From: Vibrio furnissii CIP 102972
GTDB lineage: Bacteria > Pseudomonadota > Gammaproteobacteria > Enterobacterales > Vibrionaceae
DNA: 64,000 nucleotides
Assembly (NCBI RefSeq): GCF_000176175.1
Contig: NZ_ACZP01000013.1
Coordinates: 186,001-250,000 of the forward strand
Reading direction: 5' to 3'
Numbering within the stretch: position 1 is the stretch's first letter; each line of letters starts with the position of its first letter. Positions 53,301 to 63,930 of the stretch are shown piece by piece. The position numbers and the translations under genes are program-made. The notes below the pieces were generated by a model that ran no database searches, was not told where the DNA came from, and saw only the letters and a program-made list of their open reading frames with translations.

Positions 53301-55442
53301 TTATTTTTGCTCTTGGTCTGCTTGAATCGCAGTCAGAGCGATGGTGTAGACGATGTCGTCAACCAGCGCGCCGCGAGACAGGTCGTTCACAGGTTTACGC
53401 ATGCCTTGCAGCATTGGACCGATTGAAACCAAGTCTGCTGAACGTTGTACCGCTTTGTAAGTGGTGTTACCTGTGTTCAGGTCTGGGAATACGAATACAG
53501 TTGCTTTACCTGCAACTGGAGAGTTAGGTGCTTTAGAAGCTGCCACGTTCTCCATGATCGCTGCGTCGTATTGCAGTGGACCGTCGATGATCAGATCAGG
53601 ACGTTTTTCTTGTGCGATACGTGTTGCTTCACGCACTTTATCAACGTCTGCACCTTTACCTGATGTACCGGTAGAGTATGAGATCATCGCTACGCGTGGG
53701 TCGATACCGAATGCCGCTGCAGAATCTGCAGATTGGATTGCGATTTCAGCCAGTTGCTCAGCTGTTGGATCTGGGTTGATTGCACAGTCACCGTAAACCA
53801 GAACTTGGTCAGGCAGCAGCATGAAGAATACAGACGATACGATCGATGCATTCGGTGCTGTTTTGATGATCTGGAATGGGGGAACGATGGTGTTTGCTGT
53901 GGTGTGAACCGCACCAGAAACCAGACCGTCCACTTCGTTCGCTTCCAGCATCATGGTGCCTAGGAAAACGGAGTCTTCCAGTTTTTCACGCGCCACAACC
54001 TCAGTCATGCCTTTCGCGCCACGTAGTTCAACTAGGCGAGCCACGTAGTTTTCACGAACTGAATCTGCATCGATGATTTCTACGCCAGCGCCCAGCTCAA
54101 CACCTTGTTGCGCAGCAACACGGCGGATTTCATCTGGGTTACCTAGGAGCACACAAGTCGCGATACCGCGTTCAGCACAGATGGCTGCCGCTTTAACTGT
54201 ACGTGGTTCGTCGCCTTCAGGCAGCACGATACGTTTGTTGGCACGACGTGCAAACTCAGTCAGTTGGTAACGGAATGCTGGTGGGCTCAGACGACGCGTA
54301 CCTTGAGTACCTTCAGTCAGAGTTTCGATCCAAGCGCCTTCGATGTGGCTTGCAACGTGGTCACAAACAAATTCGATACGCTCTTTATCGTCAGCAGGCA
54401 CTTCTAGGCTGAAGCTTTGCAGGTTCAGCGATGTTTGCCATGTGTTACCTTGTGCTTTGAAGATTGGCAGGCCAGTTTCAAACGCTGGTTTACACAGGCT
54501 CACGATTTCTTCTGGAATATCGTAGCCGCCAGTCAGCAGTACGGCACCGATTTCAACGCCGTTCATCGCAGCAAGAGATGCTGCCACGATCACGTCTGGG
54601 CGGTCTGCTGAAGTCACCAGCAGTGAACCTGGACGGAAGTGCTCAATCATGTGCGGGATTGAACGCGCACAGAATGTGATGCTCTTGATACGACGTGTGT
54701 TGATGTCGCCTTCGTTGACTACGTCAGCATTCAGGTGTTTTGCCATGTCGATCGCACGTGTTGCGATCAGGTCAACATTCCAAGGCACGCACCCCAGAAC
54801 ACGGATTGGGCTTGAGTTGAAGATCTGCATCACTTCGATGTTGGCTTGTTTTGCGCTGTCAGAATCGTCAAAGATTTCAGACAGGTCTGGACGGGTACGG
54901 CCAGCTTCATCAACCGGTGCGTTCAGTTTGTTGATGATCACACCAGAAATGTTCTTGTTCTTCGTACCGCCGAAGTTAGAGCATGCCACTTCGATACGCT
55001 CTTTCAGCTGCGCAGGGTTGTGCGTGCCAGGCGTTGCGACGAACACAATTTCAGCACCCAAAGTTTTTGCGATTTCCGCGTTCACTTGGTTGGCGAATGG
55101 GTGTTTACGAGTTGGAACTAGACCTTCAACCAGCGTCACTTCTGATGAGTTGATTTGGTTGTAACGTTCAACCACTGTTTCCAGCAGAACGTCCATTTTT
55201 TCGCCACCGATCAGCGCTTCAGCAGACGACATTGACATTGGCTCACCAATTTTCATGTCGCTGTTGTGACCGACGATCGTTGAAGTCAGGTCGGGTTGGT
55301 CGCCACCGCTGCGAGGCTGTGCGATTGGCTTATAGAAAGAAACGCTTACACCTTTACGCTCCATGGCGCGCAAAAGACCCATGCTCACGCTGGTCAAGCC
55401 AACGCCAGTACTGATAGGGATAAGCATAATAGTACGGGACAT
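53301..55442 (-). CDS. pta: Phosphate acetyltransferase
   Basis: A 713-residue long-form Pta. The N-terminal P-loop-like regulatory part ([16 protein letters not shown], about 1-230), a DRTGG-like middle domain and the C-terminal PTA_PTB catalytic domain (about 390-710, with [16 protein letters not shown] and DGPLQYDAA) are all present. It interconverts acetyl-CoA and acetyl phosphate. It follows ackA with a 141-bp gap containing a hairpin, and together they form the acetate pathway. Confidence 0.95.
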   Translation of the reverse strand: MSRTIMLIPISTGVGLTSVSMGLLRAMERKGVSVSFYKPIAQPRSGGDQPDLTSTIVGHNSDMKIGEPMSMSSAEALIGGEKMDVLLETVVERYNQINSSEVTLVEGLVPTRKHPFANQVNAEIAKTLGAEIVFVATPGTHNPAQLKERIEVACSNFGGTKNKNISGVIINKLNAPVDEAGRTRPDLSEIFDDSDSAKQANIEVMQIFNSSPIRVLGCVPWNVDLIATRAIDMAKHLNADVVNEGDINTRRIKSITFCARSIPHMIEHFRPGSLLVTSADRPDVIVAASLAAMNGVEIGAVLLTGGYDIPEEIVSLCKPAFETGLPIFKAQGNTWQTSLNLQSFSLEVPADDKERIEFVCDHVASHIEGAWIETLTEGTQGTRRLSPPAFRYQLTEFARRANKRIVLPEGDEPRTVKAAAICAERGIATCVLLGNPDEIRRVAAQQGVELGAGVEIIDADSVRENYVARLVELRGAKGMTEVVAREKLEDSVFLGTMMLEANEVDGLVSGAVHTTANTIVPPFQIIKTAPNASIVSSVFFMLLPDQVLVYGDCAINPDPTAEQLAEIAIQSADSAAAFGIDPRVAMISYSTGTSGKGADVDKVREATRIAQEKRPDLIIDGPLQYDAAIMENVAASKAPNSPVAGKATVFVFPDLNTGNTTYKAVQRSADLVSIGPMLQGMRKPVNDLSRGALVDDIVYTIALTAIQADQEQK

Positions 55443-55549
55443 TCGTAAAGTACCTCAACACTATTGATACAATCTAAGGGGTTTAGATTGAAAGGAACAA
55501 AGCCCAACGGCGTATTCGAGAAGAATAGGAGTTGAGCCCCTATAAAACA

Positions 55550-55573
55550 CTGGCTAACTTTGCAGTTAGCCAG
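55550..55573 (-). other. Intercistronic hairpin between ackA and pta
   Basis: CTGGCTAACT and AGTTAGCCAG form a 10-bp stem with loop TTGC, 11 bp after the ackA stop. On the minus strand it is followed by TGTTTTA, a weak T-tract, so it may be a partial terminator or stabilise ackA mRNA. Confidence 0.75.
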
Positions 55574-55583
55574 ATGAATTTGA

Positions 55584-56780
55584 TTAGATGTTGGTTAGAC
55601 GCGCTGTGTCTTCAGCGATAACCAATTCTTCGTTGGTTGAAATGGCCATCGCAGGAATGTTGCTGTCTGCTGAAGTGATCACACCTTCGCCGCCGAAGCG
55701 TGCTTTCAGGTTCGCATCGCTATCGACTTTGATACCGAAGATAGACAGACGGTTCAGCACCATTTCACGGATTGGTGCAGAGTTTTCGCCGATACCGCCT
55801 GTGAACACGATTGCGTCCAGACGACCGTCCATGCTGGCAGTGTAACCTGCAACATATTTTGCTAGACGGTGACAGAACACGTCCATTGCGCGAGTTGCTT
55901 CTTCTTTAGCACCGTAGTTGTCTTCAACGAAACGGCAGTCAGAAGTCACTTCAGTCAGACCCAGAAGGCCAGACTCTTTGGTCAGCATCTTGTTGATGTC
56001 TGCCACTGAGTAACCCAGAGTATCGTGCAGGTGGAATACCACAGCAGGATCGATGTCACCACAACGTGTACCCATCACCAGACCTTCAAGCGGTGTCAGA
56101 CCCATTGATGTATCAACAGATTGGCCGTTCTTGATTGCACAAACCGATGCACCGTTGCCTAGGTGGCAGTTGATGATGTTCAGTTCGTTTGCTGGTTTGC
56201 CCAGGCGTTCAGCGGCTTCACGCGCGATGAACAGGTGAGACGTACCGTGTGCGCCGTAGCGACGAACACCGTGCTCTTTGTACAGTTTGTATGGCAGTGC
56301 GTACAGGTACGCTTCTTCTGGCATAGTTTGGTGGAAAGCGGTGTCGAATACGGCAACGTTCTGTAGCGCAGGGAATGCTTTTTGTGCTGCTTTAATTCCC
56401 ACGATGTGCGCTGGGTTGTGCAGTGGTGCGAAGCTTGCTGCGTCTTCGATACCTTTCAGAACGGTTTCGTCGATCAGTGCTGATTGAGTGAACTGCTCAC
56501 CGCCGTGTACAACACGGTGACCGATGGCTTTCAGTTGCTCTGCCAGTTCTGGCTTAGAAGCAAGAATAGTTTCAACGATAAAAGTTAACGCTTCATCGTG
56601 TGCAGCGCCTTCACCCAGTTGTGCTTCGTGCTTGCCATCAAGTTTCCACTTGATTCGTGCTTCTGGAAGGTGTAGACATTCAGCAAGACCTGAAAGAAAT
56701 TCGTCGCCATTTTGTGCATCAACAATAGCGAACTTGAGTGAAGAACTACCGCAGTTTAAAACTAAAACTAGCTTAGACAT
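55584..56780 (-). CDS. ackA: Acetate kinase
   Basis: A 398-residue kinase. Motifs [34 protein letters not shown] and [18 protein letters not shown] are those of AckA. It converts acetyl phosphate and ADP to acetate and ATP in reversible overflow metabolism. The first gene of the ackA-pta unit; divergent from the yfbV-type gene. Confidence 0.96.
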   Translation of the reverse strand: MSKLVLVLNCGSSSLKFAIVDAQNGDEFLSGLAECLHLPEARIKWKLDGKHEAQLGEGAAHDEALTFIVETILASKPELAEQLKAIGHRVVHGGEQFTQSALIDETVLKGIEDAASFAPLHNPAHIVGIKAAQKAFPALQNVAVFDTAFHQTMPEEAYLYALPYKLYKEHGVRRYGAHGTSHLFIAREAAERLGKPANELNIINCHLGNGASVCAIKNGQSVDTSMGLTPLEGLVMGTRCGDIDPAVVFHLHDTLGYSVADINKMLTKESGLLGLTEVTSDCRFVEDNYGAKEEATRAMDVFCHRLAKYVAGYTASMDGRLDAIVFTGGIGENSAPIREMVLNRLSIFGIKVDSDANLKARFGGEGVITSADSNIPAMAISTNEELVIAEDTARLTNI

Positions 56781-57129
56781 GAGTAACTACCTGTAATAGT
56801 CGGTTAGGATAAAAATCAACCACAAGAATAGCCGAACTGCCAAAGAGTGCGTACTAATCTTGGTCAATAAAACTTTAATTTCCGTATCGTAAGACGTGAC
56901 AGTGTTAGTGAAATCGTCGGTGCATTCCGTGCAGCATTCGCCTCGGAGTTGCCTAATTTGTAAATAACGGCAACAATGAGATTGAGAGTTCGCAAAGGAT
57001 AGCGATAATGGGCCAATATAACAAAAAAAATTTGAAACAATATTAGCTTTTGTCAAATTTTTACGCCATTTGTTGAATCATTCAACTATTTTTTAGGATG
57101 AATGTTCGCCAGAGAGTGAGGGGAATGGT
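56781..57129. promoter_or_regulatory. ackA/yfbV-type intergenic region
   Basis: No gene was found here. It must contain the divergent promoters and includes the palindrome at 57072-57086. The part nearest the yfbV-type gene is AT-rich. Confidence 0.6.
57072..57086. promoter_or_regulatory. Perfect 15-bp palindrome GTTGAATCATTCAAC
   Basis: The 7-1-7 inverted repeat lies 43 bp before the yfbV-type start, in the promoter zone. It looks like a homodimer binding site, but I do not recognise the regulator. Confidence 0.5.
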
Positions 57130-57582
57130 ATGAGTAATAGAGCCGGAATCGTTCTTAGCTTAAAAGATGGCCAGAGATACATGGATACATGGCCAATGCG
57201 CAAAGAATTGAACCTTCTTTTCCCGGAACAGCGCATTATTAAAGCGACGCGCTTTGGGATCAAAGTGATGCCAGCCGTTGCCGCAATCAGCGTGCTGACC
57301 CAAATGACATTTCAGAATGTGCAGGCGATGCCTCAAACGATTATCATCGCATTATTCGCCATCAGCTTGCCGTTGCAAGGTATCTGGTGGTTAGGCAACC
57401 GCGCCAACACACAACTGCCGCCAGCATTGGCCAGTTGGTATCGCGAGTTGTATCAAAAAATTGTCGAGACTGGATTTGCCTTGGAACCGATCAAATCCAA
57501 GCCTCGCTATAAAGAGCTGGCGATGGTGCTTAACCGAGCGTTCCGTCAACTCGACAAAACCGCGCTGGAGCGCTGGTTTTAA
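57130..57582 (+). CDS. yfbV: UPF0208 membrane protein, YfbV type
   Basis: A 150-residue inner membrane protein with two helices (about 48-65 and 74-92) and family sequence [23 protein letters not shown] at the N-terminus. Its E. coli relative YfbV affects chromosome Ter macrodomain behaviour. It is divergent from ackA, as in E. coli and Vibrio. Confidence 0.9.
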   Translation: MSNRAGIVLSLKDGQRYMDTWPMRKELNLLFPEQRIIKATRFGIKVMPAVAAISVLTQMTFQNVQAMPQTIIIALFAISLPLQGIWWLGNRANTQLPPALASWYRELYQKIVETGFALEPIKSKPRYKELAMVLNRAFRQLDKTALERWF

Positions 57583-57590
57583 ACAGCATA

Positions 57591-57625
57591 AAAAGGCCGT
57601 TCTGAGTAGTTCAAGACGGCCTTTT
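57591..57625 (+). terminator. Terminator of the yfbV-type gene
   Basis: AAAAGGCCGT (57591-57600) pairs with ACGGCCTTTT (57616-57625), 8 bp after the stop. Confidence 0.88.
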
Positions 57626-57836
57626 CTTCAAGTGAAAAAGCGTAAATAGTGAACTCCTCTTGATTTTGCGCTAAGTACCATATTCCCATCTCTCTTTTTG
57701 TTACTTTCCTGTTAAATCTTGCTTCCCTTTCCCCAAACTTACTGGTAATAATGTCGTTAGCTGCACGTTCCGTGCGCAATAAAAACAAACAACACACAAC
57801 ATCAAAAATAATAATGCTTTAAATCAAGGAGTTAAG

Positions 57837-58802
57837 ATGAAAGCAGGCAAAGCTATAGCTACCGCCGTTCTAGCCGGAGCTGCATTACTCTCTTCCCATA
57901 CGGTGTTGGCAAATACTGCCAAAGTCGCCGTGTCACAAATCGTTGAACACCCTGCGTTGGATGCAACCCGTCAGGGACTTTTGGATGGCTTGAAAGCAAA
58001 AGGCTATGAAGAAGGTAAAAACCTTGAGTTTGATTTCAAAACCGCGCAAGGGAACCCAGCGATTGCAGTACAGATTGCACGTCAATTTGTCGGTGAAAAC
58101 CCAGACGTATTGGTTGGCATTGCCACGCCAACTGCTCAGGCATTAGTTGCTGCGACCAAATCTATTCCCGTCGTTTTTACAGCAGTAACTGATCCGGTCG
58201 GCGCCAAACTGGTGAAGAAGATGGAGCAGCCGGGCAAAAACGTCACAGGCCTGTCCGATCTGTCTCCTGTTGAGCAACATGTTGAGCTGATCAAAGAGCT
58301 GATGCCAAACGCCAAATCGATCGGTGTGGTGTACAACCCAGGTGAAGCGAACGCTGTGAGCTTGATGGAACTGCTGAAAGTCTCCGCGAAGAAAAATGGC
58401 CTGCAGCTGGTGGAAGCCACGGCGCTGAAAAGTGCGGATGTGCAATCGGCGACTCAAGCGATTGCCGCGAAATCAGACATCATCTACGCACTGATCGATA
58501 ACACAGTTGCCAGTGCGATTGAAGGCATGATTGTGGCAGCAAACCAAGCGAAAACGCCGGTGTTTGGCGCTGCGACGTCTTACGTTGAACGTGGTGCAGT
58601 GGCGAGCTTGGGCTTTGACTACTACCAAATTGGTGTGCAAACCGCAGATTACGTGGCTGCGATTCTTGATGGGGCCAAACCGGGTTCTCTGGACGTGAAA
58701 GTCGCGAAAGGGTCGGATTTGGTTATCAACAAAACTGCAGCGGACAAACTGGGTATGACGATTCCTCAATCCGTTTTGGATCGCGCAACCAGCGTAAAAT
58801 AA
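57837..58802 (+). CDS. ABC importer substrate-binding protein (TrpX/DUF534 family)
   Basis: A 321-residue periplasmic protein with a signal peptide ending TVLA-NT. The body has ALDATRQGLLDGLKAKGYEEGKN and PVVFTAVTDPVGAKLV, typical of the TrpX-like group whose members bind aromatic amino acids. AAGGAG precedes the ATG. The permease and ATPase genes follow. The exact ligand is not evident. Confidence 0.88.
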   Translation: MKAGKAIATAVLAGAALLSSHTVLANTAKVAVSQIVEHPALDATRQGLLDGLKAKGYEEGKNLEFDFKTAQGNPAIAVQIARQFVGENPDVLVGIATPTAQALVAATKSIPVVFTAVTDPVGAKLVKKMEQPGKNVTGLSDLSPVEQHVELIKELMPNAKSIGVVYNPGEANAVSLMELLKVSAKKNGLQLVEATALKSADVQSATQAIAAKSDIIYALIDNTVASAIEGMIVAANQAKTPVFGAATSYVERGAVASLGFDYYQIGVQTADYVAAILDGAKPGSLDVKVAKGSDLVINKTAADKLGMTIPQSVLDRATSVK

Positions 58803-58817
58803 TAAGGGATTAATTAT

Positions 58818-58839
58818 GCCGGTGTGATCTCGCGCCGGC
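58818..58839 (+). other. Hairpin between binding protein and permease genes
   Basis: GCCGG (58818-58822) pairs with CCGGC (58835-58839). No T-tract follows. It may protect the upstream mRNA and raise binding-protein levels. Confidence 0.5.
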
Positions 58840-58864
58840 GTATTTAAGCAGAAAGGGAGTTTGT

Positions 58865-59836
58865 ATGTCTGCTTTTGCGTTTTTTGGGGCACTTGAAGTA
58901 GGTCTCATTTATGGGTTGGTCGCGTTGGGGGTTTACCTGACATTCCGCGTCCTTGATTTCCCCGATCTTAGTGTTGATGGTAGTTTCCCCATGGGCGCTG
59001 CTGTAGCGGCGACAGCCATTGTTGCCGGGATTAATCCATGGGTTGCGACAGGGATGGCCATTCTTGCGGGTGCTGCCACCGGCTGGGTGACGGCCTTTCT
59101 GACGGTACGTTGCGGTATTCTTCATCTTCTTGCGTCGATCTTGACCATGATTGCGGCGTTTTCTATCAATATCCGCATTATGGGGCGTCCTAACTTGGCG
59201 CTACTCGGCGAAGACACCATTCTGACCCCATTCGAAGCGATGGGCGATTCAATGTATGTTCGTCCGCTAGTCGTTGCGGTTCTGGTGCTACTCTCTGCGT
59301 GGTTTGTGATTCGTCTGCTGAACAGTGATTTTGGTTTGGGCTTGCGTGCGACAGGCGTCAATGCGCGCATGGTTGCGGCACAAGGTGCAAGCACCGCGTT
59401 TTACACCTATTTCTGTCTCGCCTTGTCAAATGGCTTCGTCGGCTTTGCGGGCGCACTGTTCGCACAAACCAACAGCTTTGCGGATGTTACCTCCGGTGTC
59501 GGCACCATCGTGGTGGGTCTGGCAGCGGTGATTTTGGGGCAAACCCTTATTCCCGGGCGAAAAATTTGGGTCGCCGTGACGGCAGTGATTGTCGGTTCAG
59601 TGTTGTACCGTTTAGCGGTCGCATTTGCGCTCAGTACGGGCATGTTTGGTCTGCAAGCGTCGGATCTCAACCTCGTGACGGCCGTGCTGGTGGCACTGGC
59701 GCTGATCATGCCGAAAATGAAAAGGAACCTAAAGTTAAAAAAGGGTAATGCACCTGCTCAGAAAACAGTGGTATCTCAGCAGGGGAGTGAAAAAAAGGAT
59801 AAGCAACAGCGTCAGTCGTCAGGAGAAGCCGTATGA
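58865..59836 (+). CDS. ABC importer permease (TrpY-like)
   Basis: A 323-residue inner membrane permease with about eight to nine helices, related to branched-chain amino acid permeases (RATGVNARMVAAQGAS coupling segment, SNGFVGFAGALFAQ). A strongly basic, Gln- and Lys-rich tail of about 45 residues follows the last helix. The ATPase gene overlaps its end by 4 bp. Confidence 0.87.
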   Translation: MSAFAFFGALEVGLIYGLVALGVYLTFRVLDFPDLSVDGSFPMGAAVAATAIVAGINPWVATGMAILAGAATGWVTAFLTVRCGILHLLASILTMIAAFSINIRIMGRPNLALLGEDTILTPFEAMGDSMYVRPLVVAVLVLLSAWFVIRLLNSDFGLGLRATGVNARMVAAQGASTAFYTYFCLALSNGFVGFAGALFAQTNSFADVTSGVGTIVVGLAAVILGQTLIPGRKIWVAVTAVIVGSVLYRLAVAFALSTGMFGLQASDLNLVTAVLVALALIMPKMKRNLKLKKGNAPAQKTVVSQQGSEKKDKQQRQSSGEAV

Positions 59837-60627
59837 TCCGTTTAGAAGATATTCAAGTTACGTTTAACCCTGGCACGATTCTGGAAAACCGAGCGCTGAA
59901 AAGCGTCTGTTTGGAAGTGCCGGAGCATCAATTCTTAACGGTGATTGGCTCGAACGGCGCGGGTAAATCGACTTTGCTGGGCGCGGTGACCGGTGAAACC
60001 CCAATGGTGGGCGGTCAAGTGCTGATTGATGACATCGACGTGACGCGCCAAAGTGTCGATCAGCGCGCCAATGTGTGTGCGCGCGTATTCCAAGACCCGC
60101 TGGCGGGCACGTGCGGTGCATTGACGATTGAAGAAAATATGGCGCTGGCGTACATGCGCGGCAAACGTCGCAGTTGGACGCATGCACTCTCTTCCAGCCG
60201 TCGTAAACTGTTTCAAGAGCGAATCAGCATCCTGGGACTTGGTTTAGAAGACCGTTTGGGCGATAACATCGGATTGCTATCTGGCGGTCAACGGCAGGCT
60301 GTGAGCTTGGTGATGGCGACCTTATCGGACAGCAAACTGTTGCTACTCGATGAACATACGGCGGCGCTGGATCCACGTATGGCCGCGTTTATCATTGACC
60401 TCACCAAAACGATCGTCAATGAATTCAATTTGACGGTCATGATGGTGACCCACTCGATGAAAGATGCGCTGGCATGTGGCGATCGCACTGTCATGTTGCA
60501 CCAAGGGCAAATTGTTCTTGATGTCGCGGGTGAGCAGCGTGCGACCATGCAAGTGCCCGACTTGCTGGAAATGTTCTCTAAAGTGCGTGGTGAAGAATTA
60601 AGCGACGACAGTCTTTTGTTAAGTTAA
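59833..60627 (+). CDS. ABC importer ATPase (TrpZ-like)
   Basis: A 264-residue ATPase with Walker A GSNGAGKST (about 38-46), signature LSGGQRQAVSL and Walker B KLLLLDEHTAAL. It completes the three-gene importer. Start overlaps the permease stop by ATGA. Confidence 0.9.
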   Translation: MIRLEDIQVTFNPGTILENRALKSVCLEVPEHQFLTVIGSNGAGKSTLLGAVTGETPMVGGQVLIDDIDVTRQSVDQRANVCARVFQDPLAGTCGALTIEENMALAYMRGKRRSWTHALSSSRRKLFQERISILGLGLEDRLGDNIGLLSGGQRQAVSLVMATLSDSKLLLLDEHTAALDPRMAAFIIDLTKTIVNEFNLTVMMVTHSMKDALACGDRTVMLHQGQIVLDVAGEQRATMQVPDLLEMFSKVRGEELSDDSLLLS

Positions 60628-60646
60628 GTCTGTATAAACGCTCTAA

Positions 60647-60685
60647 AACCTCCTGTTTGAAATTCAACCTACAGGAGGTTTTTTT
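60647..60685 (+). terminator. Terminator of the TrpXYZ-like operon
   Basis: An 11-base stem AACCTCCTGT/ACAGGAGGTT with a 14-base loop is followed by a run of T. Confidence 0.88.
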
Positions 60686-60881
60686 ATGTCTTTGGCTTTT
60701 GACTTTATCAATATCATGTCAACAAATCGTCGGTTTGGTTAGGATTTAGCGAAATCTAATGTACATAACGCAGTCAGGATTAGCTTGTGTTATGGATTTT
60801 TTGGCATAATCTTTCTGGTACACTCATACGCCTGCATATCACAAGGCGCAAAGTCACCTTAATTCACGTTGATACTGATTA

Positions 60882-62342
60882 ATGAAAAAGCATTACAACA
60901 CCAAAACGGTCTTTCTAGCCCCTTTGTTTGTTGCCCTCATTCTGCTGATCGCGATGATCTCTTCCTACATGCGGATCTTGAACAGTGATATCGATGATGA
61001 GTACCGTAACGCCAACACCATGATGATGCGTGCCGGCAAGATTGTGGTTGCACTCGATTACGGTTTCACCAATTACTTTGAATCACCATCCATCATGTCG
61101 ACCGGGTTTGTAAAGTCAGTGGCAGACGGGTTATGTCGCATTGTGCCCAAAGAGTCGATGTTACTGACTAACAAGAAAGCCAGCTCTTCGCCGCCGATCA
61201 GCATCAGCTACATGATGGTGGGCGATGAGTCCCTGTGTGATGAAGCGCATCCACTGTATGACTTGATGCGCCGTAAAGTGTCGTTGGCCCCCATCATCTC
61301 GTTTCTCAATGATTTAGATAACTACATTATCGGTGTGCACTACATCGACAATGCGGGCTATATCATTTCTGCGCCCGATTCGGTGCTCAAAGACGTCACC
61401 AAAGAACGCTTGATGACGGTCAAGTTGCGAGAGTTTTGGCAAAAAGCCGCAGATAACCCAGACATTATTACCGTGACTGGCCCAAGCGCATTCAGCGAAG
61501 TCCTGCATCAAAAGAACACCATGACGTTGGCGATGCCGGTGTATATGGAATCGAATTTCATTGGCGTGGTGGCGCTGGATATTAGTGTTGATCGCTTGAT
61601 TGATGATTCGTCACGCCTGACCGATAAAATTCGTCTGGTGCGTTCAGAAGAGCTACCAAAAGATGGCAGTGTGTACCGTCCGCACAAGTTGGATATCAGC
61701 TACACCAAAATGGATCACTACTTGTATTACCAATGGAACTGGGCCGCTGAAATCAGTCGCTTCGTCAAAGAGAAGCAAACCAGTGTGTATGCCTTGGTAC
61801 TGGCTTATCTGGTCTCCGTGGTCGGTATGTTCTACTTCAACACCCGCATCGAAAAATCCTATTACGAAAACCTCGCGTCTCGAGATCCAATGACGGGCCT
61901 GCTCAATCGCCGAGGGATGGAAGAGTTTCTGCAAGTGAAGCAACACAGCCGCTATTTGTCGGTGGCGGTGTTAGATATTGATAACTTCAAGTCGATTAAT
62001 GACACCTACGGGCATGATGTCGGGGATGACGTGATCTGCTATGTGGGCGATCAGATTGAATGCAATATCCGTGAAACCGATGCCGTCGCTCGCTTTGGTG
62101 GGGAAGAGTTCGTGGTGTATTTGACCAGCCCGGATCCGCTCCAAATCGAAGCGGTGATGCAACGGGTCAAAGAGGCCATTACGCGCGATTCAACCCGTGT
62201 GGTACCGAATGGCTTTACGATTTCTGGCGGTATTCAAGTGATTGAAAGCCATCAGGAATGGGACTTTGATAAGCAATTCAAACTGGCGGATGAAAAACTG
62301 TATCTCGCGAAAACAACTGGGAAAGATAAGCTGGTGTTTTAA
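60882..62342 (+). CDS. Membrane diguanylate cyclase with periplasmic sensor
   Basis: A 486-residue protein. Helix 1 (about 9-29) and helix 2 (about 305-325) flank a periplasmic dCache-like sensor (about 35-295). The C-terminal GGDEF domain carries RFGGEEF at the active site, and the upstream RETD is at the right spacing for the product-inhibition I-site. It makes cyclic di-GMP in response to an unknown extracellular ligand. V. cholerae has a GGDEF gene at the matching position beside dusC. Confidence 0.9.
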   Translation: MKKHYNTKTVFLAPLFVALILLIAMISSYMRILNSDIDDEYRNANTMMMRAGKIVVALDYGFTNYFESPSIMSTGFVKSVADGLCRIVPKESMLLTNKKASSSPPISISYMMVGDESLCDEAHPLYDLMRRKVSLAPIISFLNDLDNYIIGVHYIDNAGYIISAPDSVLKDVTKERLMTVKLREFWQKAADNPDIITVTGPSAFSEVLHQKNTMTLAMPVYMESNFIGVVALDISVDRLIDDSSRLTDKIRLVRSEELPKDGSVYRPHKLDISYTKMDHYLYYQWNWAAEISRFVKEKQTSVYALVLAYLVSVVGMFYFNTRIEKSYYENLASRDPMTGLLNRRGMEEFLQVKQHSRYLSVAVLDIDNFKSINDTYGHDVGDDVICYVGDQIECNIRETDAVARFGGEEFVVYLTSPDPLQIEAVMQRVKEAITRDSTRVVPNGFTISGGIQVIESHQEWDFDKQFKLADEKLYLAKTTGKDKLVF

Positions 62343-62348
62343 CACCAG
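62331..62348. terminator. Perfect palindrome overlapping the diguanylate cyclase stop
   Basis: CTGGTGTT-TT-AACACCAG (18 bp) contains the TAA stop (62340-62342). It sits between convergent genes and may be a short bidirectional terminator, though no T-tract follows. Confidence 0.45.
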
Positions 62349-62357
62349 CGCTTCACT

Positions 62358-63305
62358 TTAGGCTAGGGAATCGCGGTAGCGCTGAAAATGACTCACGATC
62401 GGGTCGACTTCCGTCATGGTACGAATCTCGCGGAACAGGTCGGCCGCTTGTGGATATGCTTGGCGTAAATACGCAAACCACTGTTTGACGCGGTTCGGGT
62501 AGTATTTACCTTTGTCACCGCGCACTTCATACGCTGAGTATTCCAGCAGCAAATCGACCACCTCATGCCAAGGCATGGCGCTGTGGTTGTGTTTGACGAT
62601 ATTGCCCAAGTTCGGCACATTCAATGCGCCGCGGCATACCATCAACGAGTCTATGCCCGTGGTATCGATACAGGCTTGCCCATCGGCATAATTCCAGATC
62701 TCGCCATTGGCAATCAGGGGAATGTGAGTCTTTTGGCGAATTTGGTTAATGTAATCCCATTTGATTTCACTGGCTTTGTAGCCGCCCGCTTTGGTGCGCG
62801 CGTGGACCGTTAATTCATCGGCACCGGCTTGCTGCACGGCATCGACAATTTCAAAACAGTCGTCGGGATTCTCCCACCCCAAGCGAATTTTGGCGCTGAC
62901 CGGAATGTCTGCTGGCACCGCGTCGCGACACGCTTTGATCACCTGATAAATCAGCTCAGGATGTTGCAGCAGCGCCGCACCGCCTTTGCTTTGGTTCACC
63001 ATTTTCGCCGGGCAACCAAAGTTGAGGTCGACACCGCATGCGCCCAGTTCTGCGGCGCGAACTGCATTCTCTGCCATCCAGTGCGGCTCTTGACCCAGCA
63101 ACTGAACTTTCACCGGAACGCCAGCTTTGGTGCGCGAGCCTTGTTTCAGCTCCGGGCAAAGACGGTAAAACACATGGTCCGGAAGGGGCAAGTTGATCAC
63201 ACGGACAAACTCTGTCACACAGAAATCGTAATCGTTAATCTGTGTCAGCATCTCACGCATCAGGTGATCCAGCACGCCCTCCATCGGGCCTAAAATGACT
63301 CGCAT
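62358..63305 (-). CDS. dusC: tRNA-dihydrouridine(16) synthase
   Basis: A 315-residue flavoenzyme. It starts with the FMN-site segment MRVILGPMEGVLDHLMREM and has catalytic Cys98 in DLNFGCPAKMVN. ARTKAGGYKASEIKWDYI is in the family's conserved region. It reduces uridine 16 in tRNA. Convergent with the diguanylate cyclase gene. Confidence 0.93.
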   Translation of the reverse strand: MRVILGPMEGVLDHLMREMLTQINDYDFCVTEFVRVINLPLPDHVFYRLCPELKQGSRTKAGVPVKVQLLGQEPHWMAENAVRAAELGACGVDLNFGCPAKMVNQSKGGAALLQHPELIYQVIKACRDAVPADIPVSAKIRLGWENPDDCFEIVDAVQQAGADELTVHARTKAGGYKASEIKWDYINQIRQKTHIPLIANGEIWNYADGQACIDTTGIDSLMVCRGALNVPNLGNIVKHNHSAMPWHEVVDLLLEYSAYEVRGDKGKYYPNRVKQWFAYLRQAYPQAADLFREIRTMTEVDPIVSHFQRYRDSLA

Positions 63306-63378
63306 ACTCTGTTCTTGTCTTCGCCAAATAAAATTGAGGCGAGATTGTAGATGGAAGTCGGCGCGATGTCTCGAGGGC

Positions 63379-63930
63379 TTATTGCGCGAATGTCGGGCTT
63401 TCCGTGGTCACGCGAGTCTCACCGGTGAGCGGCGCGTAATAGAGGATGGGCAGCTTGTCTGTGGTGCTGTAACCGGCGGTGTAGTAGTAATAGCACTCGT
63501 TGCTGCTGGTGTACCAACTGACGATATCGCTCTCGGAAGGCAATACGTACCCGGTATCCATCTGCGATTGAATGGTGAGATCCGTCGTGAGAAGGGCTGG
63601 CCACAGCGCCACGCAGTCTTCACCGCGAATCGCGTTGCCGTCTTGATACGGGATTTGGTCGACCGACATCGGGTAACCTGCCGCCGACGGATAAATGTTC
63701 CCTTGTCCATAACCGACGGCTTGGGAAATCACCGGTTCGCCATCGACAAGCCAACGCGTGTTGTAGAGCGTCACCGCTGAGCGAAAACTTGCAAATGCCG
63801 CGGCAGCACGCTTTTCATGCGCATCGCGTTGAAGATTAAAAAAGCGAGGTGCAGCCGTAACGGCGAGAATGCCCAGAATAACGATGACGACAACTAACTC
63901 GATTAAAGTAAAGCCAAAGTTACGTTTCAT
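63379..63930 (-). CDS. Type IV pilin-like protein (MSHA-type)
   Basis: A 183-residue prepilin. The class III signal is [20 protein letters not shown], cleaved after Gly6, with Glu at mature position 5. A C-terminal pair of cysteines ([10 protein letters not shown] and [10 protein letters not shown]) would form the usual disulfide loop. It resembles MSHA-family minor pilins. No other pilus gene is visible before the window edge, so it may be a lone pilin or the end of a locus. Confidence 0.82.
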   Translation of the reverse strand: MKRNFGFTLIELVVVIVILGILAVTAAPRFFNLQRDAHEKRAAAAFASFRSAVTLYNTRWLVDGEPVISQAVGYGQGNIYPSAAGYPMSVDQIPYQDGNAIRGEDCVALWPALLTTDLTIQSQMDTGYVLPSESDIVSWYTSSNECYYYYTAGYSTTDKLPILYYAPLTGETRVTTESPTFAQ

